From: Achatina immaculata
Lineage: Eukaryota > Mollusca > Gastropoda > Stylommatophora > Achatinidae
Assembly (NCBI GenBank): GCA_009760885.1
Contig: CM019716.1
Span: 7,163,938 to 7,227,937, forward strand
Reading direction: 5' to 3'
Length of the DNA stretch: 64,000 bases
Part shown: positions 57,210 through 63,200 of the stretch, piece by piece
How the letters are laid out: each line of letters opens with the position of its first letter
How positions within the stretch are numbered: the stretch's first letter is position 1
Notes under the pieces: generated by a model
Seen by the model: the letters and a program-made list of their open reading frames with translations, nothing else
Database searches by the model: none
What the model was told of the DNA's origin: nothing
Made by a program: the position numbers and the translations under genes

Positions 57210-60200
57210 TATGTAAACTAAGTTCTTTAAATGTAAATATCTTACATGATGGCTTGTCTTGTTTGATTTGTGAAGGTGGATGCGATACTGAACATTGTAA
57301 GCTGCATGGTACAGGACCAGAATGACCAGCCTGAGGAACCTGATGATCCGGAGGATTTTGCTGAAGAGCAGGGTCTTATAGGAAGATTCATCCACCTGTT
57401 ACTGTGTGATGATCCAAACACGCAGTTCCTGGTAATTTAATGTTTTGCCTGCGACTAATATGCCATATATTGAGAACATTGATGGAAAGATCGGTAGAAT
57501 GAATGAATGAATAATTGAATGAATGAATAATCTTTATTTTTAAAGGGTACAGAATTGGACACTCAGGCCCGTCTTACATTCTGCCCTTCATCACTACATC
57601 TTTCATTCTTCCCACACACTCGATTTAATACAAGTATACAAATTACATTAGAGAAAAAAAACATATCAAAAGAATGTACGATTAAACTATTACATTCAAA
57701 GTAAAAGAGAAGAAGTAATTAGCCTAATAAAATAGCACTAACACATACATACACTTGCACTCATAGACATATACATAATCAAAAATACATTGTCAGTACA
57801 GATCTTCTAACATATGTTTTTTAACAAACATTAAAATAATTTCTAACAGTATCTAACAAATTACTTTTTGGGTGATGTCATTTTTGTACTTGATGGTTGG
57901 CGAGTCATGGGTTGAGAGAGTGCTGGTTATTCTGTGGAGGCATATAATTACAAGCAAGTAAATAATGAAACAGGTTTGAGTTAAAGACAGAAGTAAAGAC
58001 AGACCTATACTTAAGCTTCATAGGCTACTGTATAAAGCATTCGGTAAAGTGAGACACACAGAAATGATAAGAATGCTGGAAGACATCAGCATAGATGGGG
58101 AAAGATCTGAAACTCATCAAAAACATTTCCTGGCAGCAATCAGCAGCAATCAAGGTTGAGAACCAAATAGGAGTATTCCAAGACATAAAATTGGGAGTGA
58201 GCCAAGGATGTGTTCTATCTCCTGATCTCTTCTCCTTGTACAGCGAAAACATAATGAGAAGTATAGAGAGCTTGCCAGGAATATTAATTGGCAGGTACAA
58301 CCTTAACAACTTAAGATATGCAGACGACACAGTTCTGATTGCTAAAAGTAAAGGGGAGCTACAGGCTCTTCTGGACGTCGTAGTTCGTGAAAGTTAAAGT
58401 AAAAGTCTCAGCCTGAATAAAAATAAGACTGAAGTGATGGTCATCTCAAAGAAAAGAATACCACCAAAATGTAGCATTATCATCGATGGCAGAGAACTGA
58501 AATAAGTTGATAGATTCAAGTGTTTAGGAACAGTTATAACAGCTGATGGGAAATGTCGCAATGAAATAAAAAGCAGACATGCTCAGGCCAAGTCAGCATT
58601 CAAGAAAATGAGAAACATCTTGTGCAACAGATTCATGTCAATGGAAACAAGATTCCATGTACTTAAATGTTACATCAAGCCTATTTCTTCTTCGTTCGCA
58701 TTGTCTGTCTATATCTGCAGTCCTGTCTCTTGGACAAATTTCACTGTTTTTTTTTAATTCATGTATGGAACCGTAGAGCTTATCTTCTTCAGTGGTTTCA
58801 CTGGGCCAGTAATTATTTCTCAGTGTCTCATAGTTGGTGCAGTTTTGGAGGATATGTTCCACAGTTTGGGGCACCTGGGCACATATACATAGATTAGTAG
58901 TACCAACCTTAAACTTTGTATACATATAACTTCAGAGTCGGCTATGTCCTGTTTGGAGATGGAAAATGGTGACTTGTTCCTTTCTGTTTAGCATGTGATA
59001 GTCATCATGTGGTGGTGTTTGTGGCTTCCTATAGGTTTTTATCATGTTTTTCTTCTGATTATAGGTGATTGGTATGTCTGGTTGCTCCATTTCAGTGCCC
59101 TCTTTGGCCAGATGGTCAGCTTTCTCATTGCCTGGTATCCCACAGTGGGAGGGAATCCACTGCAAAGTGACTGTGTGTTATAAGCCAGTTTTTGACAAGG
59201 CATCCTTAAGGTCTGGTAGTTTGTTGCACTGAAGAGCTTCCAGTACTGATCTTGCATCTGTGAGAATTACTGCAGGGCAAGTATCACTTCTGGAGTCTGA
59301 CAGTTTTTCAGCTGCAGCAATAATTGCCATAACTTCTGTATCATAGTTGTTGTAGTATTTTCCAGTGGGTATGGAAATCTTGTCAGTGGTGTTATTTGAA
59401 TATTCAGTATGTGCTCCTGCCCCTCCATTCTTTATGGCATTGTGTGCATATCCGTCTGTATACACACGTATTCAGGTGTCACATGGATATTTGTCATCCA
59501 GCAAACTAAGTGTGGCCGTTGATCTTACAAGGCTGCTTTGCATCTCACCATTCTGCACACCTTTCACTTCATTCTGAATAGTTATTTGTGTACAATCTGC
59601 TTCTTTCCATGGTGTATGCTCTGGTACAGATGATAATGGATCGACTACAGCTGGAAGGTCAGATATCAGCTTACACATATGCTTGGCCTGATGAATGAAG
59701 CTGCTTCTTTGAAGCTGTCTTAGTGCCAAGTTATTGAATCTCTCCTTCAGGGGATGGCTTGAAGAGCTGAGGAATTTCTCTCCCAAAGTCATGACCTTTG
59801 TGTCTCTACATTCTTTTAGCACTTGAACACCAACTATTTTCTGCATGTCTACTACTGGTGTGGACCTCATGGTACCTGTGATAATCCGCAGTGACTGATT
59901 TTGAACCTTGTCTAGATTATTCAGCGTAGTGTTTGATGCTGTGCACCAAGATGTTGAGCCATATTCTAAATGTGGTAGAATACTTTGCTGATATACATTC
60001 TTGAGGATTCTTTCACTAGCTTCCCTTGTGGTTCCACTCAGTTTTCTTAATATGGCTAGTTTTCTTCTGGCTTTTGCTTCTGCACTGTTGATGTGTTGCT
60101 TCCAGGTCAGTTTTGAGTCAGTAGTCACTCCTAAGTAAGTGGGTTGGTTGTCCATCCTTGAGGATATTTCATTTACAAAGATCTTACCTGCTTTCTGTTT

Positions 60201-63200
60201 AGATGAGAGAGTGAACAGAGTGGTACTTGATTTCTCTGTGTTGATACTTACACACCATTTGTTTGTCCATAATGTCAAGATGTCTGCTGCTCTTTGGAGT
60301 CTCTGTGTAGCAACTATCGCATGTTCATCTGTACAACACATGACCAGATCATCTGCATACAGTGCTGCTTTGATTCCATGGGGAAGTTCCTTGACCAGGT
60401 GATTAATTAACAATTTTAAGGATGTTGAAATCTTGTTCTTGCATGGTTTATTTCCAGCTTTGTTTGTTTATTATTCCAGATTCTCAACACTGCCAGGAGA
60501 CACTTTGGTGCCGGTGGAGACAAGAGAATTAAATACACTCTCCCGCCAGTTGTGTTTGCAGCCTACAGGCTTGCCTTCAGATACAAGCAACTACAGGAGG
60601 AGGTCAGGGTTGTGCAGTAGTATAAGTGTGACAGTTGATATGTTATGTTCATTTGACAGAGAGATTACAAGCGACATAGATATGGTGTAGGAGAGAAGAT
60701 ATAAAGTATACCCTAAATGGACAGAAAAATAAAAAGTTCTCAGAGAAGTTGTAGAATATTGAAAATTGATTAGAACTGTATATGAATGTCAAAGAAGACA
60801 ACATATACCTTAGACAACAAAATAGAAATAAAGATTTTTGTTGTGGAAGTTGTAGGGCATAGAAAATTAAAGCTTTAAGGAAAGGACAATCTTGGTTGTT
60901 TGGTTTTACCACGAGAAGACACGATGGAGGCTACCAAGAAGTCTTTTTTTCTTAGGTCCACTTGAGGTTTTCAAACTAGCCAGTGTATCCCATCCTTATC
61001 TTAAGCTGCAGAGAATAACTGTTCTCTGTTCCAGCTACATTATAGCAAGATGTCAACCAAGACTTCCAGCTACAATTATAGCAAGATGTCAACCAAGATT
61101 GTTCCAGCTACATTATAGCAAGATGACAACCAAGACTGTTACAGCTGCATTATAGCAAGATGTCAACCAAGACTGTCTCAGCTACATTATAGCAAGATGA
61201 CAACCAAGACTGTCCCAGCTACATTATAGCAAGATGACAACCAAGAAAGGGTGAAGCAGAGGTCAGATAAATGTTTAACGACCTGGGAGAATTCATTACT
61301 AGGTTCTTGGTTTCATCGCAGATGAGATATTCCCATAATCTCTTCCTCACCTGTGCCAGTGAGTATTGCACAGAATGTTTGTTATTGGTCCTTTGTGCCA
61401 GTTCTTGATGATGAGGCACTCAGTGAGGACGCCACTTTTGGAACTACAAAAGTCCAAATGTGAAACTTGTCAGCGTCGCTCTCGGCACGAACTCTGGGTT
61501 TGGAGAAAGTAAATATAAAAAAAAAATATGAACTAAAATTCTGTCGGTCTCTTTGCAGTTTTTGTTGTTGTTTTAATTCAGGATGAGAACTGGGAGAAAA
61601 AGTGCCAGAAAATTTTCCAGTTCTGCCACCAAACCATCGGCGCCCTCATTAAAGCAGAGCAGGCCGAGATTCCGCTGCGACTTTTTCTCCAAGGTTCTCT
61701 GGTGGCCGGCCAGATTGGGTTTGAGAACTCTGAGACTGTGGCCTATGAGTTCTTATCCCAGGTGAGGGCCGCATTTTGTGTTTAAAAAGTTGTTTCCCCC
61801 TTGTTAGTGACTGAGAAGGATGAGAAAGATCCACAAAAACTTGGAAAATAGGAGAAAAGAAAAAAGATGAAGAAAACTTGGAGAGGTGCCAGGGTCAGGA
61901 AGAAGTGTGTAGTTTGTATGATTCACAAGTAGAAGTTTGTGTGATTCACAAGTAGAAGTTTGTAGTTTGTATGATTCACAAGTAGAAGTTTGTAGTTTGT
62001 ATGATTCACAAGTAGAAGTTTGTAGTTTGTATGATTCACAAGTAGCAGTGGATGAAGAGTAAAGTGCTGTACAGACTAGTTTGTGTGCTTCACAAGTAGA
62101 AGTTTGTAGTTTGTATGCTTCACAAGTAGAAGTTTGTAGTTTGTATGCTTCACAAGTAGCAGTGGGCGAAGAGTAAAGTGCTGTACATACTAGTTTGTGT
62201 GCTTCACAAGTAGCAGTGGATGGAGAGTAAAGTGCTGTACAGACTCATCTCTGGGCATTTTCTTCTTTCAGGAAGTCAGGCCTATCTGGGAAGTAATAGC
62301 CAGAAAAAAGCCAAACTGTCCAGTCCATACTGGCAGGAGCTCCCAGACAGTTTAGATTGATCACTACATACTTAACTTGTCCCAGTTTACAATGATCTTG
62401 TGGCATTTGTTGTCATTATTTTACAGTGATCTTGTGGCATTTGTTGTCATTATTTTACAGTGATCTTGTGGTATTCGTTGTCACATTTTACAATGATCTT
62501 GTGGCGTTTGTTGTCCCTATTGTGCAGTGATCTTTACTCATACCATTTATTGTTCCTGCTTTTCTCTTGTTATGTATAGCTATCGAAGTGGTCTGGCTAC
62601 AATTTTTTTGCAGTAAAATCACACACATATAATTGTCTTGTTTCCATAAAGTTGATTGCAGCCATATTTAAGTTACTTTTTTGCAGCCTTACAGCAGTGA
62701 TTTGTACACCTGTAGATGTATGTGTAAATCATAATGAACATAAGCATGCAGAATGTAAAGCGAAATCCAAAGAGGAAATAACACTGTAGAGATCTTCTTC
62801 GTTCGCACACTGTACAGATGAAAGACCCTGTAATGAGTAGCAGAGCACAGAACTAGAAGCTGTATCTTCCGCCAGAACCCACAACTGTTAGGTTCAATTT
62901 ATGACTGTACATGACAAAGGTGTTAGGTTTTTTGGTTTGTAACTGTGAGTCTAAACCATGTCACTTCTTGAAGATGTTTGTTTAGGCTTTCTCCATATAC
63001 GAGGACGAGATAAGCGACAGCAAGGCCCAGCTGTCGGCCATCACACTTATCATTGGAACTCTGGAACAGATGTCTTGCTTCGGAGAGGAAAACCGGGAGC
63101 CGCTGTTCACTCAGTGCGCCCTGGCAGCCTCAAAGCTGCTGAAGAAACCTGACCAGTGCCGCGGCGTCTCCGTCAGTTCACATCTCTTCTGGTCTGGGAA

